A stretch of DNA of 64,000 nucleotides from Rhizobium vallis (lineage in GTDB: Bacteria > Pseudomonadota > Alphaproteobacteria > Rhizobiales > Rhizobiaceae). The first letter of the stretch is position 1. Every line of letters starts with the position of its first letter. Positions 36,835 to 45,191 of the stretch are shown here, piece after piece. Under the pieces are notes generated by a model. It did not search any database, was not told the origin of the DNA, and saw only the letters and a list, made by a program, of their open reading frames with translations. The DNA lies in the NCBI RefSeq assembly GCF_003985155.1, contig NZ_ML133693.1:282522-346521 (forward strand), written 5' to 3'. The position numbers were made by a program, and so were the translations under genes.

Positions 36835-37995
36835 TTAGAGCAGCCCGCGCTTGGCAAGGTTGCTCATCAGCGCCGAAATACCGAAGGTCCAGGGCGGGCA
36901 TTCGGTGGAGAGGCGCACGGTGTTGACGAGCGTGCCGAGCCCCGCCGAGGAAATCTCGACGACATCGCCGATCTTGTGCGTGAAACCCTGCTTCGGCGCG
37001 TCGCGATCCTGTGTCGGCGCAAACAACGTGCCGAGAAACAGCATGAAACCATCAGGATATTGATGGTGGGGGCCGAGCGTCTGCTTGACGAGATCGGTCG
37101 GATCGCGGCTGATCTGCGACATCGAACTCTTGCCGTGCAGCACGAAGCCATCCTCTCCTGACACCTTCAGGTCGAGCTCGGCCTTGCGCACGTCATCCAG
37201 ACCGTAACCGGCATCGAACAAGCGGACGAAGGGGCCGATCGAGCAGGAAGCGTTGTTGTCCTTGGCCTTGCCGAGCAGCAGCGCCGAGCGTCCTTCGACG
37301 TCGCGCAGATTGACGTCGTTGCCGAGCGTCACGCCCTTGATCTCGCCGCGGCTGTTGACCGCCAGCACGATTTCCGGCTCGGGGTTGTTCCAGGTCGAGA
37401 TCGGATGCAGGCCGACATCCGCCCCCCAGCCGACGGAGGAGAGCACCGGCGCCTTGGTGAAGACCTCGGCATCGGGACCGATGCCGACTTCGAGATATTG
37501 CGACCACATGCCCTCGTCGATCAGGGCCTGCTTGACCTTTGCAGCCTCCGGAGAACCGGCCTTGAGATTGGTAAGGCTGCCGCCGATCAGAGTGCTGACC
37601 CGCTCGCGGATCGAGGCGGCGCGTTCGGGATTGCCGGCTGCCTTCTCCTCGATGACACGCTCGATCATCGACTGCGCGAAGGTAACGCCGCAGGCCTTGA
37701 CCGCCTGCAGATCGGCTGGGGCAAGGAGATAGGGGCGTGCCCTATCCGGCGCTCCGATGCTGTTGGTGGTAATCTCCTCCAGCGAGGCGATTGCCTTGCC
37801 GTTTGCAGCTCGGGCGAAGCCCGCGGCATCCTGCCTCTCCAGCAGGGCGCTCAGCGTCGGCGCCTCGCGCGACGTGATATCGATGAGCTGCTCCTCCCGA
37901 AGCGTGACGATACTCGGGCCGGCAATCTCGGGATTCCAGACGCGGCCGACAAAAAGACCGCCCGAAGCGGCGGCATCGAGAAGGGGATGGGACAT
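36835..37995 (-). CDS. Fumarylacetoacetate-hydrolase-family enzyme (sugar-acid dehydratase type)
   Basis: 386 residues from the ATG at 37995, which follows GGAAGA. The FAH domain is in the C-terminal half, with VGWGADVGLHPISTWNNPEPEIVLAVNSRGEIKGVTLGNDVNLRD, the metal-binding glutamates in N-x-P-E-P-E, and later DGFMLFLGTLFAPTQDRD. The size and N-terminal extension fit bacterial FAH-like proteins acting on 2-keto-3-deoxy sugar acids (e.g. arabonate) rather than tyrosine catabolism. It is divergent from a Gfo/Idh/MocA pair across an AT-rich gap, consistent with a sugar pathway. Confidence 0.75.
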   Translation of the reverse strand: MSHPLLDAAASGGLFVGRVWNPEIAGPSIVTLREEQLIDITSREAPTLSALLERQDAAGFARAANGKAIASLEEITTNSIGAPDRARPYLLAPADLQAVKACGVTFAQSMIERVIEEKAAGNPERAASIRERVSTLIGGSLTNLKAGSPEAAKVKQALIDEGMWSQYLEVGIGPDAEVFTKAPVLSSVGWGADVGLHPISTWNNPEPEIVLAVNSRGEIKGVTLGNDVNLRDVEGRSALLLGKAKDNNASCSIGPFVRLFDAGYGLDDVRKAELDLKVSGEDGFVLHGKSSMSQISRDPTDLVKQTLGPHHQYPDGFMLFLGTLFAPTQDRDAPKQGFTHKIGDVVEISSAGLGTLVNTVRLSTECPPWTFGISALMSNLAKRGLL

Positions 37996-38188
37996 GGTGA
38001 TCTTCCGTCGCAGGCGAGCGGGGGAGCGCTCTTCAGAGATTCTGAGGTCGTTGCCGCCCTCCAACCCGGCGGCGTCGAAATCGATCACATTCACGGAGAT
38101 GGAGCAAGGGAGGCGGGGGAAAAAGACTTTCGCCCGATCGGATCGAATGGGTGGTCTGCTGCCCGGAATTCCAGTGAACGAAAGGCAT

Positions 38189-38222
38189 AAATAACTATTT
38201 AGATACATAATAATTGTTATTT
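38189..38222. promoter_or_regulatory. AT-rich inverted repeat in the FAH/mocA divergent promoter
   Basis: AAATAAC-N20-GTTATTT, perfect seven-base arms in a strikingly AT-rich island of an otherwise GC-rich window. A TTGACA at 38271 may be the -35 of the rightward promoter. No regulator gene lies alongside, so the binding protein is unknown. The rest of the 37996-38364 gap shows nothing else. Confidence 0.4.
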
Positions 38223-38364
38223 TTCAGGAACTTATATATGACATTTGACGATTTTACCCTTCACCTCGCCTTGACAGGAGCCAACTTTCGTTATCTGTTT
38301 TGGCCGACATGGAGGATGCCGGCGTCGGCCGGCCGCACAAAAATCCCGGGAGGATATTGCAGCG

Positions 38365-39375
38365 ATGTTGAGATTTGCCGTCGTCGGAATCGACCATGGG
38401 CATACGTTCGATCATGTGAAAGGACTGCTGGCGTCAGGCGGCGAGTTCGTCGGCTATTGCCCTCAGACCACGGTGCCGGCATTGCGTGAGGCCTTCGAGA
38501 AGACTTATCCCGATGCGCCGCAGATCGACCGGGAGAAGTTGTTTGCCGATCCGTCGATCGACGTCATCTGCATTGCCGCGATCCCGCGCGACCGCGCCGG
38601 TCTTGCCATCCGCGCGATGAAGGCGGGCAAGGACGTGATGACGGACAAGCCTGGTGTGACCACCTTCGCCCAGCTCGAGGAGGTCAAGAAGACCGTTGCC
38701 GAGACCGGCAAAATCTTCTCCATCTGCTTTTCCGAGCGCCATTGCGTGCGCTCCGCCGTCAAGGCCGGCAAACTCGTCGCCGAGGGCGCGATCGGCAAGG
38801 TCATCCAGACGCTCGGCGTCGGTCCGCATCGGCTGCAGCTGCCGACCCGGCCGGACTGGTTCTTCGATCCGGAAGCTTTCGGCGGAATCATCGTCGATAT
38901 CGCCTCGCATCAGGTCGACCAGTTCCTGTTCTATACCGGCTCGACGTCCGGCGAGGTTATCGCCAGCTCGATCGGCAATTTCGGCATGCCCGACAAGCCG
39001 GCCTTTGAGGATTTCGGCGAGGTGCTGCTGCGCTCCGACACGGCGGCAGGTTATGTCCGCGTCGACTGGTTCACGCCGGAGGCGCTGCCGACCTGGGGTG
39101 ACGGGCGCCTGACGATCCTCGGCACCGAAGGCTACATCGAGCTGCGCAAATATATCGATATTGCCGGCCGGCCGGGCAAGGATCACCTCTTCCTCGTCAA
39201 CGGCAAGGAAATGACCCATATCGATTGCAGCGGCGAAAAACTCGACTATTTCGATGCTTTCACCGCCGACGTCGGCAATCGCACCCAGACGGCGATGACG
39301 CACGATCACGTTTTCGAAGTCTGCCGCCTTTCGCTCGAAGCCCAGACGAAAGCCGCGCGCATCGGCGCTCGCTGA
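38365..39375 (+). CDS. Gfo/Idh/MocA-family oxidoreductase
   Basis: 336 residues. The N-terminal Rossmann domain starts MLRFAVVGIDHGHTFDHVKG, an unusual variant lacking the full G-x-G-x-x-G. The family lysine lies in VMTDKPGVTTFAQLEE (the EKP region is DKP here), and GGIIVDIASHQVDQFLFYTG provides the catalytic-domain Asp/His. Such enzymes oxidise sugars or cyclitols, usually with NAD(P). It is first in an operon with a second MocA-type enzyme (10-base gap) and a VOC protein. Confidence 0.82.
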   Translation: MLRFAVVGIDHGHTFDHVKGLLASGGEFVGYCPQTTVPALREAFEKTYPDAPQIDREKLFADPSIDVICIAAIPRDRAGLAIRAMKAGKDVMTDKPGVTTFAQLEEVKKTVAETGKIFSICFSERHCVRSAVKAGKLVAEGAIGKVIQTLGVGPHRLQLPTRPDWFFDPEAFGGIIVDIASHQVDQFLFYTGSTSGEVIASSIGNFGMPDKPAFEDFGEVLLRSDTAAGYVRVDWFTPEALPTWGDGRLTILGTEGYIELRKYIDIAGRPGKDHLFLVNGKEMTHIDCSGEKLDYFDAFTADVGNRTQTAMTHDHVFEVCRLSLEAQTKAARIGAR

Positions 39376-39385
39376 GGAGGATATC

Positions 39386-40483
39386 ATGACCAGGAAATTG
39401 CGCGTCGGGGTCATCGGCGCAGGCATCGCCTCGCGGCATCTGACCGGCTTCAGCTGGAACAAGGATCTCTTCGAGGTTCCGGTGCTCTGCTCGCTCGACG
39501 AGGAGCGCGGCAAGGCGCTTTGCGAAGAATTCGGGATCGGCGAATACACGCAGGATGCCGATTCGCTGTTTGCCCGCGACGACCTCGACATCATCGATAT
39601 TTCGACGCCGCCGAGCTCGCATTTCGAACTCTGCCGTAAGGGCATCGAATCCGGCAAGCACGTGATCTGCGAGAAGCCGCTCTTCGGCTCGATCGCCGAG
39701 GTCGACGAGATGGAGCGTATCCTGGCGCGCTTCCCCGGCCGGAAGCTGATGCCGATCTTCCAGTATAGATACGGCTCCGGCCTGCAGAAGCTGAAGCTGC
39801 TGATCGAACGCGGCCTTGCCGGCAAGCCGTTCCTGACGACGATCGAGACGCATTGGTGGCGCGGCCCGGATTATTATGCTGTGCCATGGCGCGGCAAGTG
39901 GGCAACCGAACTCGGCGGCGGTCTTCTCGGACACGCCATTCACGCCCATGACATGCTGAACTACGTGCATGGTCCCTGCGCCGAGGTGTTTTCCTATGGC
40001 GCCACACTGGTCAATCCGATTGAGGTCGAGGATACGGCCGCTCTTTCGGTGAAGATGCAGAACGGCTCGCTGGCGACACTGTCGATGACGCTCGGCTCGC
40101 GCAAGGAGATCTCCCGGCTGCGCTTCTGCTTCAACGACCTCGTCGCCGAAAGCATCATCGAACCTTATACGATGGGCCGTGATCCGTGGACATTCGTCGC
40201 CGGGACAGAGGAACATCAGGCGCGGATCGATGAGGCGCTCGCTGGCTACGTGCCCGGCGAGGATGGCTACACCCGTCAATTCGAGCTCTTCCATAAGGCG
40301 ATCGTCGACGACAAGGACCCGCCGGTGACATTGCAGGATGCCCGCAATTCGCTGGAACTGGTGACTGCAGCCTATTTTTCGCAACGCACCGGCAAGCCGA
40401 CGCCGATGCCGATTGCGCCCGATCATCCGCTTTACCGATCCTGGCTTCCGGAAGAGGAACGGCGCGCTGCCAGCGTCGTGTGA
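39386..40483 (+). CDS. Gfo/Idh/MocA-family oxidoreductase
   Basis: 365 residues. It carries the classical VGVIGAGIASRHLTGF nucleotide-binding motif, HVICEKPLFGSIAEVDE with the conserved EKP lysine, and GGGLLGHAIHAHDMLNYVHG with the catalytic Asp/His. GAGGAGG precedes the ATG ten bases after the previous stop. Two non-identical MocA enzymes in tandem suggest successive oxidation/reduction steps, for example via a keto-sugar, but the substrate is unknown. Confidence 0.88.
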   Translation: MTRKLRVGVIGAGIASRHLTGFSWNKDLFEVPVLCSLDEERGKALCEEFGIGEYTQDADSLFARDDLDIIDISTPPSSHFELCRKGIESGKHVICEKPLFGSIAEVDEMERILARFPGRKLMPIFQYRYGSGLQKLKLLIERGLAGKPFLTTIETHWWRGPDYYAVPWRGKWATELGGGLLGHAIHAHDMLNYVHGPCAEVFSYGATLVNPIEVEDTAALSVKMQNGSLATLSMTLGSRKEISRLRFCFNDLVAESIIEPYTMGRDPWTFVAGTEEHQARIDEALAGYVPGEDGYTRQFELFHKAIVDDKDPPVTLQDARNSLELVTAAYFSQRTGKPTPMPIAPDHPLYRSWLPEEERRAASVV

Positions 40484-40499
40484 GCAGGGAAGGGGTCCC

Positions 40500-40910
40500 A
40501 TGCTGAAATCCTTCGAGCATGTCGGCATGACGGTCAGCGACATGGATCGCGCCATCGATTTCTACTGCGGCCTGCTCGGCCTCAGCCTCGTGCTGCGCAA
40601 GACGATGGCGAGTGGCATGCAGGTGGCGTTCCTCGATGCAGGCGGCGGCATGCTGGAAGTCTTTGCCCCGCCTGGCGGCGCATCGAGGGCGGTCGACGTG
40701 CCTGAAGATACGGCAGGCGTCCGGCATCTCACCTTCCATTTCGACAATGTCGACGAGACCTTCGCCCGCCTTGAACAGGCGGGCGTCGAGGTCAAGGAGC
40801 GTCCGCGCCTCGCCGTGCACTCCGAGATGCTGAACAAGATCGCCTTCGTTCGCGATCCCGACGGCATCATCGTCGAGCTAGCCGAGCGCTCCCAGAGCCG
40901 CCAGGGCTGA
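40500..40910 (+). CDS. VOC (glyoxalase) family protein
   Basis: 136 residues. FEHVGMTVSDMDRAIDFYCGLLGL is the first VOC half, with a metal histidine; HLTFHFDNVDETFARLEQAGVEV starts the second, and FVRDPDGIIVELAE provides the terminal glutamate. GGAAGGGG lies upstream of the ATG at 40500, 16 bases after the preceding gene, so it is the third gene of the operon. It may isomerise or lyse a product of the MocA enzymes; function unproven. Confidence 0.82.
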   Translation: MLKSFEHVGMTVSDMDRAIDFYCGLLGLSLVLRKTMASGMQVAFLDAGGGMLEVFAPPGGASRAVDVPEDTAGVRHLTFHFDNVDETFARLEQAGVEVKERPRLAVHSEMLNKIAFVRDPDGIIVELAERSQSRQG

Positions 40911-40952
40911 CGTGGAGCCCTTCGGGGTTGGAGTGAAGCATTCCGCCCCGGC

Positions 40953-42134
40953 TTAGGCGCTGACCCTTGTTTGCTCCGAGGAAAAGGCAAGCGGCAGGCA
41001 AAACAGATAGAATGCGGCGCCGAGCACCCAGACGAGACCGGGGAAGAAATCACGCGAGGCGAAATAGACTGTACTGATGGCAAGCGGGCCGATGATCGAG
41101 GCAAGGCTCGTCATGCTTGCCAGCAGTCCCTGCATCCGCCCCTGATGGTCTCCGTCGACCCGCGCCGTGACGAGGGATTGCAGCGCCGGCACGCCGATGC
41201 CGCCGAGGCAGAAAAGCGGCATCAGCAGAAAGACCATCCAGCCCTTGGTCAGCAAGGCGATGGAGATATAGGCGGCGCTATCGGCAACGACGCCGATAAG
41301 CAATGCCCGCCGCTCTCCCCATCGCTCGCTGATGGGACCGGCAATAAAAGCCTGAACGACGGCATGGAACAGGCCGAAGGCGGCAAGCGAGATGCCGATC
41401 ATTAGCGGCGACCAGGAAAATTTGTCCTCGCCGTAGAGCACCCAGACCGTGCCGCCAACCTCGCCGATCAAGGCGAGAAGGAAATAAGCGCCGACGAAGG
41501 GCAGGAGGATGCGAAAGCCGAGAAGCCAGCGGAAGCCGGCAAGCGGCGAGAATGCCTGCTGGCCACCATCGGCTGGACCGGGTTTTCGCGTCTCTGCGAG
41601 AAAGAACAGCGCCATCAGCAGGTTGACCGCATTCAGGCCGGCAGCCGCGATGAAGGGTGCGCGCACGGAAACCTCTCCCAGCAGGCCGCCGATTGCGGGG
41701 CCGGCGATGAAGCCGATGCCGAAGCAGGCGCTGAGCTGGCCGAAGCGGCGCGTACGCTCGGCATCGTCGGTGATATCGGTGATGCAGGCGGCGGCAACCG
41801 CATTGCTGGCGCCGGTGATCCCGGCGACCGCGCGGCCGACGAAGAGCAGCAGGAGCGACGGTGCAAACGCCATGAAGAGATAATCGACGGCGGCTCCGGC
41901 CAGCGACAGCATCAGGACCGGCCGCCGTCCCAGCCGATCCGAGAGCGAACCAAGAACCGGCGAAAAGATGAACTGCATTAGCGCATAGAGCGCCAGAAAG
42001 GCGCCGAACCGCCAGCCAAGATCGTCGGTGTGGCCGACATCGCGCAACAGCCTGGGAAAAATCGGCAGCGTCAATCCGATGCCGGCTGCATCGAGGATCA
42101 CGGTGGCATAGATGATGCCGAGGGTCTTTTTCAT
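40953..42134 (-). CDS. TetA-like MFS drug exporter
   Basis: 393 residues, twelve transmembrane helices, DHA1 family. It closely follows class A/B tetracycline exporters: VILDAAGIGLTLPIFPRLL with the helix-1 Asp, GSLSDRLGRRPVL loop 2-3 motif, GRAVAGITGASNAVAAACITDIT in helix 4 and FGIGFIAGPAIGGLLGE in helix 5. The ATG at 42134 gives the usual start. Divergent from a TetR gene with tetO-like sites between. Resistance is plausible, but native rhizobial homologues may move other compounds. Confidence 0.85.
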   Translation of the reverse strand: MKKTLGIIYATVILDAAGIGLTLPIFPRLLRDVGHTDDLGWRFGAFLALYALMQFIFSPVLGSLSDRLGRRPVLMLSLAGAAVDYLFMAFAPSLLLLFVGRAVAGITGASNAVAAACITDITDDAERTRRFGQLSACFGIGFIAGPAIGGLLGEVSVRAPFIAAAGLNAVNLLMALFFLAETRKPGPADGGQQAFSPLAGFRWLLGFRILLPFVGAYFLLALIGEVGGTVWVLYGEDKFSWSPLMIGISLAAFGLFHAVVQAFIAGPISERWGERRALLIGVVADSAAYISIALLTKGWMVFLLMPLFCLGGIGVPALQSLVTARVDGDHQGRMQGLLASMTSLASIIGPLAISTVYFASRDFFPGLVWVLGAAFYLFCLPLAFSSEQTRVSA

Positions 42135-42150
42135 GGGATCACTCAAAACT

Positions 42151-42163
42151 TTATCGTTGATAA
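42151..42163. promoter_or_regulatory. tet-operator-like palindrome 1
   Basis: TTATC-GTT-GATAA, extended as CTTTATCGTTGATAAG. It resembles the tetO core TATCATTGATA and lies just upstream of the exporter start. Confidence 0.65.
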
Positions 42164-42168
42164 GCTAC

Positions 42169-42181
42169 TTATCGGTGATAA
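42169..42181. promoter_or_regulatory. tet-operator-like palindrome 2
   Basis: TTATC-GGT-GATAA, extended as CTTATCGGTGATAAAG. Eighteen bp centre to centre from the first site, just upstream of the TetR gene. The pair mirrors the two-operator layout of tet determinants. Confidence 0.65.
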
Positions 42182-42209
42182 AGTAATTTGGCAACAGGAA
42201 TTCGGAACG

Positions 42210-42824
42210 ATGAAAGTGGACCGCGCGCGCATTGTCGACGAAGCGCTGAAACTGCTGAACGAAGTCGGCATCGATGCGCTCTCGACCCGGCTGCTTGCCG
42301 AACGGCTCGATGTTCGACAACCCGCGCTCTATTGGCACTTCAAGAGCAAACGCGCGCTGATCGAGGCGATGAACGCCGAGATTCTGATCCGTGGCCACAA
42401 AGACCGCTGGCCGCAAGCGGGCGACGACTGGCAAGATTTCCTCATCAAAAACGCCCGCAGCTTCCGCCGGGCCCTGCTTGCTTACCGCGACGGCGGGAGA
42501 GTGCACGCTGGAACGGAGGGCGATCCGCAGGATGTCGCCAATGTCGAAAGCCATCTGCAGCTGCTCGTCGACGCAGGCATGACTGCGGAACGCGCAATCG
42601 AGCTGCTCGTTTCGCTCGGCCGGTATACGCTCGGCTGCGTCATCGAGGAACAGACGGAGCCGCCGCCGGAACGTGCCGCGCTGGACCGTGCGGTCGAAGC
42701 TTTTCCTTTGGCTAGGCAGGCGCTCGCGCATTATCGAAACAATGGCCAGGAGGCCTTCTTCGAGACCGGCCTGCGGACGATCGTCGAGGGCGCCGCGTTA
42801 TGGCTGGCGCCGAAGCGCTCTTAG
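42210..42824 (+). CDS. TetR-family repressor of the TetA-like exporter
   Basis: 204 residues, the size of Tn10-type TetR. The HTH reads RARIVDEALKLLNEVGIDALSTRLLAERLDVRQPALYWHFKSKRALIEAMN, strongly like true TetR (QPTLYWHVKNKRALLDAL). The C-terminal domain is of the TetR_C tetracycline type (LVSLGRYTLGCVIEEQ). The ATG at 42210 is preceded by GGAA. It should bind the paired tetO-like sites in the intergenic region. Confidence 0.9.
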   Translation: MKVDRARIVDEALKLLNEVGIDALSTRLLAERLDVRQPALYWHFKSKRALIEAMNAEILIRGHKDRWPQAGDDWQDFLIKNARSFRRALLAYRDGGRVHAGTEGDPQDVANVESHLQLLVDAGMTAERAIELLVSLGRYTLGCVIEEQTEPPPERAALDRAVEAFPLARQALAHYRNNGQEAFFETGLRTIVEGAALWLAPKRS

Positions 42825-42825
42825 G

Positions 42826-43746
42826 CTAATTCCGGAAGGCGCCGGCTGGCATGGTCGTCACCAGCCTTATATCGCGGCGAAAATCCGATGGCGACATGCC
42901 TGCGATGTGGCGGAAGGACTTGTTGAAGGCGCTGATCGAGCCGAAACCGCTGTCCATCGCCACCTGCAATACGTTGGCACCCTCGCTCATCAGCATCGCC
43001 TGGGCACGCGACAGCCGGAGCAGCGTCACATATTTGCTGAGCGTCATGCCGGTCGTTCGCTTGAACAGGTTCATCGCATATTTTGGATGCAGGTCGGCGG
43101 CGCGGGCAATATCGACCGAATCGATATCCAGCAGGAAATTGGCGGCGATGAAATCGCACATACGCGCAACGCTGCGTGAGGAGTGCGGATGCGGCTGATC
43201 GCTTTCGAGACTGACAGCCGTCTTCGACGTCGTCATCGAATAGGGTTCGAGCGCGATGCGCTCGATGCGCAGCAGCAACTCGTCGACGGCATGCTGAGCC
43301 TTGGCGGAATCGCCAGAATTCACGTAGCGGACCCAGCGGATGAAATTCTCGTTGTCGGCGGCATCGGTTGCCGAGGTCAGCAGCGTCTCGCCTTTCATCA
43401 GCCGGCTTGAAATGTTGATCGGCAGCCGCAGCCGGAAGAAATAGACGAGCGGCAGATGCGCGCCGGCATAGAGCGAATCATCCGAGGATTCATCCATCTG
43501 ATGTGGCTGGCCACCCCAGAAAAGGCACATTTCGCCAGCGTTCAGCCGGAATTCGTGGTCGTTCATGCGGTAATGCACGGTGCCGCGCATCACATAATTG
43601 ACCTCGACCTGCGCATGCCAGTGCGGCATGGCCATGATGGGCGGATGGGCGCAAAACATCTGCAGCGCTGTCGGCGACCCCTCGATGCTGCTTGCGCCGG
43701 GCTGGTAGATTGCACGCGTACCGACCTTACTTTCCGCCAAATCCAT
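42826..43746 (-). CDS. AraC-family regulator of the sugar ABC operon
   Basis: 306 residues. The N-terminal cupin sensor contains MPHWHAQVEVNYVMRGTVHYRMNDHEFRLNAGEMCLFWGGQPHQ, and the C-terminal double HTH spans about 195-300 (IDSVDIARAADLHPKYAMNLFKRTTGMTLSKYVTLLRLSRAQAML and VAMDSGFGSISAFNKSFRHIAGMSPSDFR). It is divergent from the binding-protein gene across 86 bases, so it very probably activates that operon in response to the transported sugar. Confidence 0.87.
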   Translation of the reverse strand: MDLAESKVGTRAIYQPGASSIEGSPTALQMFCAHPPIMAMPHWHAQVEVNYVMRGTVHYRMNDHEFRLNAGEMCLFWGGQPHQMDESSDDSLYAGAHLPLVYFFRLRLPINISSRLMKGETLLTSATDAADNENFIRWVRYVNSGDSAKAQHAVDELLLRIERIALEPYSMTTSKTAVSLESDQPHPHSSRSVARMCDFIAANFLLDIDSVDIARAADLHPKYAMNLFKRTTGMTLSKYVTLLRLSRAQAMLMSEGANVLQVAMDSGFGSISAFNKSFRHIAGMSPSDFRRDIRLVTTMPAGAFRN

Positions 43747-43832
43747 GTTCCCTTTTTAGGAGACAGCCGCTCCCTTGCAGATAGTTTAAGCGCGTTCGTG
43801 AAAGATCGGCAATTGAAAAGGGAGGATTTTCA

Positions 43833-45107
43833 ATGCGCTTCAAACTTCTCGCTGCGACCGCTGCCGTCGCACTGCTTGCTTCCGGCTCCGCATTCGCTGA
43901 ACCGGCCAATCTCACCATCTGGAGCTGGAATGTCGCAGCATCGGCATTGAAGTCCACGCTTCCAGGCTTCAACAAACAGTTTCCCGATATCAAGGTCACC
44001 GTGGAAGACCTTGGAAACGGCCAGGTGTTCGACAAGACGCTCGCTGCCTGCGCTGCTGGCGGCGACGGCTTGCCCGATATCGTCAGCATCGAGAATTTCG
44101 AGGCTGAAATTTTCTGGAGCCGTTTCCCGGATTGCTTCGCCAATCTGAAGGAGCTCGGCTACACCTCAGATATCCAGGCAAAATTCCCCGACTTCAAGCG
44201 CACCGAACTTGAGGTCGGCGATGTCGCTTACGCCATGCCGTGGGATTCCGGCCCGGTCGCCATGTTTTACCGCCGCGACCTCTACGAAAAGGCCGGCGTC
44301 GATCCGAGCACGATCAGCACCTGGGACGATTTCATCGCCGCCGGCAAGAAGATTTCCGCCGCCAATCCCGGCACGGTCATGGCACAGGCGGATTTCAACG
44401 GCGACAGCGAATGGTTCCGCATGATCGCCAACGAACAGGGCTGCGGCTATTTCTCGACCGATGGCCAGAATATCACCATCAACCAGCCGGCCTGCGTCGC
44501 CTCGCTTCAAAAAGTGAAGGAAATGAAGGACGCAGGCACGCTGACGGCCGCCAACTGGGACGAAAAGATCCAGGCCAATACCGCCGGCAAGGCCGCAAGC
44601 CAGATGTATGGCGGCTGGTATGAGGGCACCGTGCGTTCCACCTCACCCGATCTCAAGGGTAAGTGGGGCGTCTATAAAATGCCGAGCCTGACGGCCGATG
44701 GCCCGCATGCCGCCAATCTCGGCGGGTCGTCGCTCGCCATCTCGGCAACGTCCGCAAACAAGGAAGCAGCCTGGAAATTCGTCAATTACGCCCTCGGCAC
44801 CAACGAGGGACAGGTCACCATGCTGAAGGAATTCGGCCTGGTTCCGTCGCTGCTTTCGGCTGAGAAGGATCCCTTCGTCAGCGAAGCTCAGCCCTATTGG
44901 GGCGGCCAGAAAGTCTGGGCCGACATTCTGGCGACGCTGCCGAAGATCGTGCCGAGCCGCGGCACGGCCTTCCAGAGCGATGCCGAGGCCATCTTCAAGG
45001 CGACGCAGGCGAAGTTCTTCGCCGGCGGCTATCCCGATGCCAAAGCGGCTCTCGATGATGCCGCCAAGCAGATCGCTTCGGCGACCGGCCTTCCGATCGC
45101 GAAATGA
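43833..45107 (+). CDS. CUT1-family sugar ABC transporter, substrate-binding protein
   Basis: 424 residues with a Sec signal peptide (MRFKLLAATAAVALLASGSAFA). Mature start NLTIWSWNVAASALKSTLPGFNKQFPDIKVTVEDLGNGQVFDKTLAACAAGGDGLPDIV and FNGDSEWFRMIANEQGCGYF are family-typical. From memory it resembles LacE-type (lactose/beta-galactoside) binding proteins of Agrobacterium, but no beta-galactosidase gene is present, so the sugar stays open. GGGAGGA precedes the ATG. First gene of a five-gene operon. Confidence 0.88.
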   Translation: MRFKLLAATAAVALLASGSAFAEPANLTIWSWNVAASALKSTLPGFNKQFPDIKVTVEDLGNGQVFDKTLAACAAGGDGLPDIVSIENFEAEIFWSRFPDCFANLKELGYTSDIQAKFPDFKRTELEVGDVAYAMPWDSGPVAMFYRRDLYEKAGVDPSTISTWDDFIAAGKKISAANPGTVMAQADFNGDSEWFRMIANEQGCGYFSTDGQNITINQPACVASLQKVKEMKDAGTLTAANWDEKIQANTAGKAASQMYGGWYEGTVRSTSPDLKGKWGVYKMPSLTADGPHAANLGGSSLAISATSANKEAAWKFVNYALGTNEGQVTMLKEFGLVPSLLSAEKDPFVSEAQPYWGGQKVWADILATLPKIVPSRGTAFQSDAEAIFKATQAKFFAGGYPDAKAALDDAAKQIASATGLPIAK

Positions 45108-45115
45108 ATGACGAT

Positions 45116-45145
45116 GCCGGGCGCTTCAGGCGCCCGGCTTTCTCC
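45116..45145 (+). other. Intercistronic hairpin after the binding-protein gene
   Basis: GCCGGGCGC/GCGCCCGGC, nine-base perfect stem with a five-base loop, followed by TTTCTCC. Probably a partial terminator or message stabiliser giving excess binding protein. Confidence 0.55.
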
Positions 45146-45191
45146 CGGCTTGCAAGCCGGTCATTCGTTCGTTTCGTGAGGAGGAGGCTGA

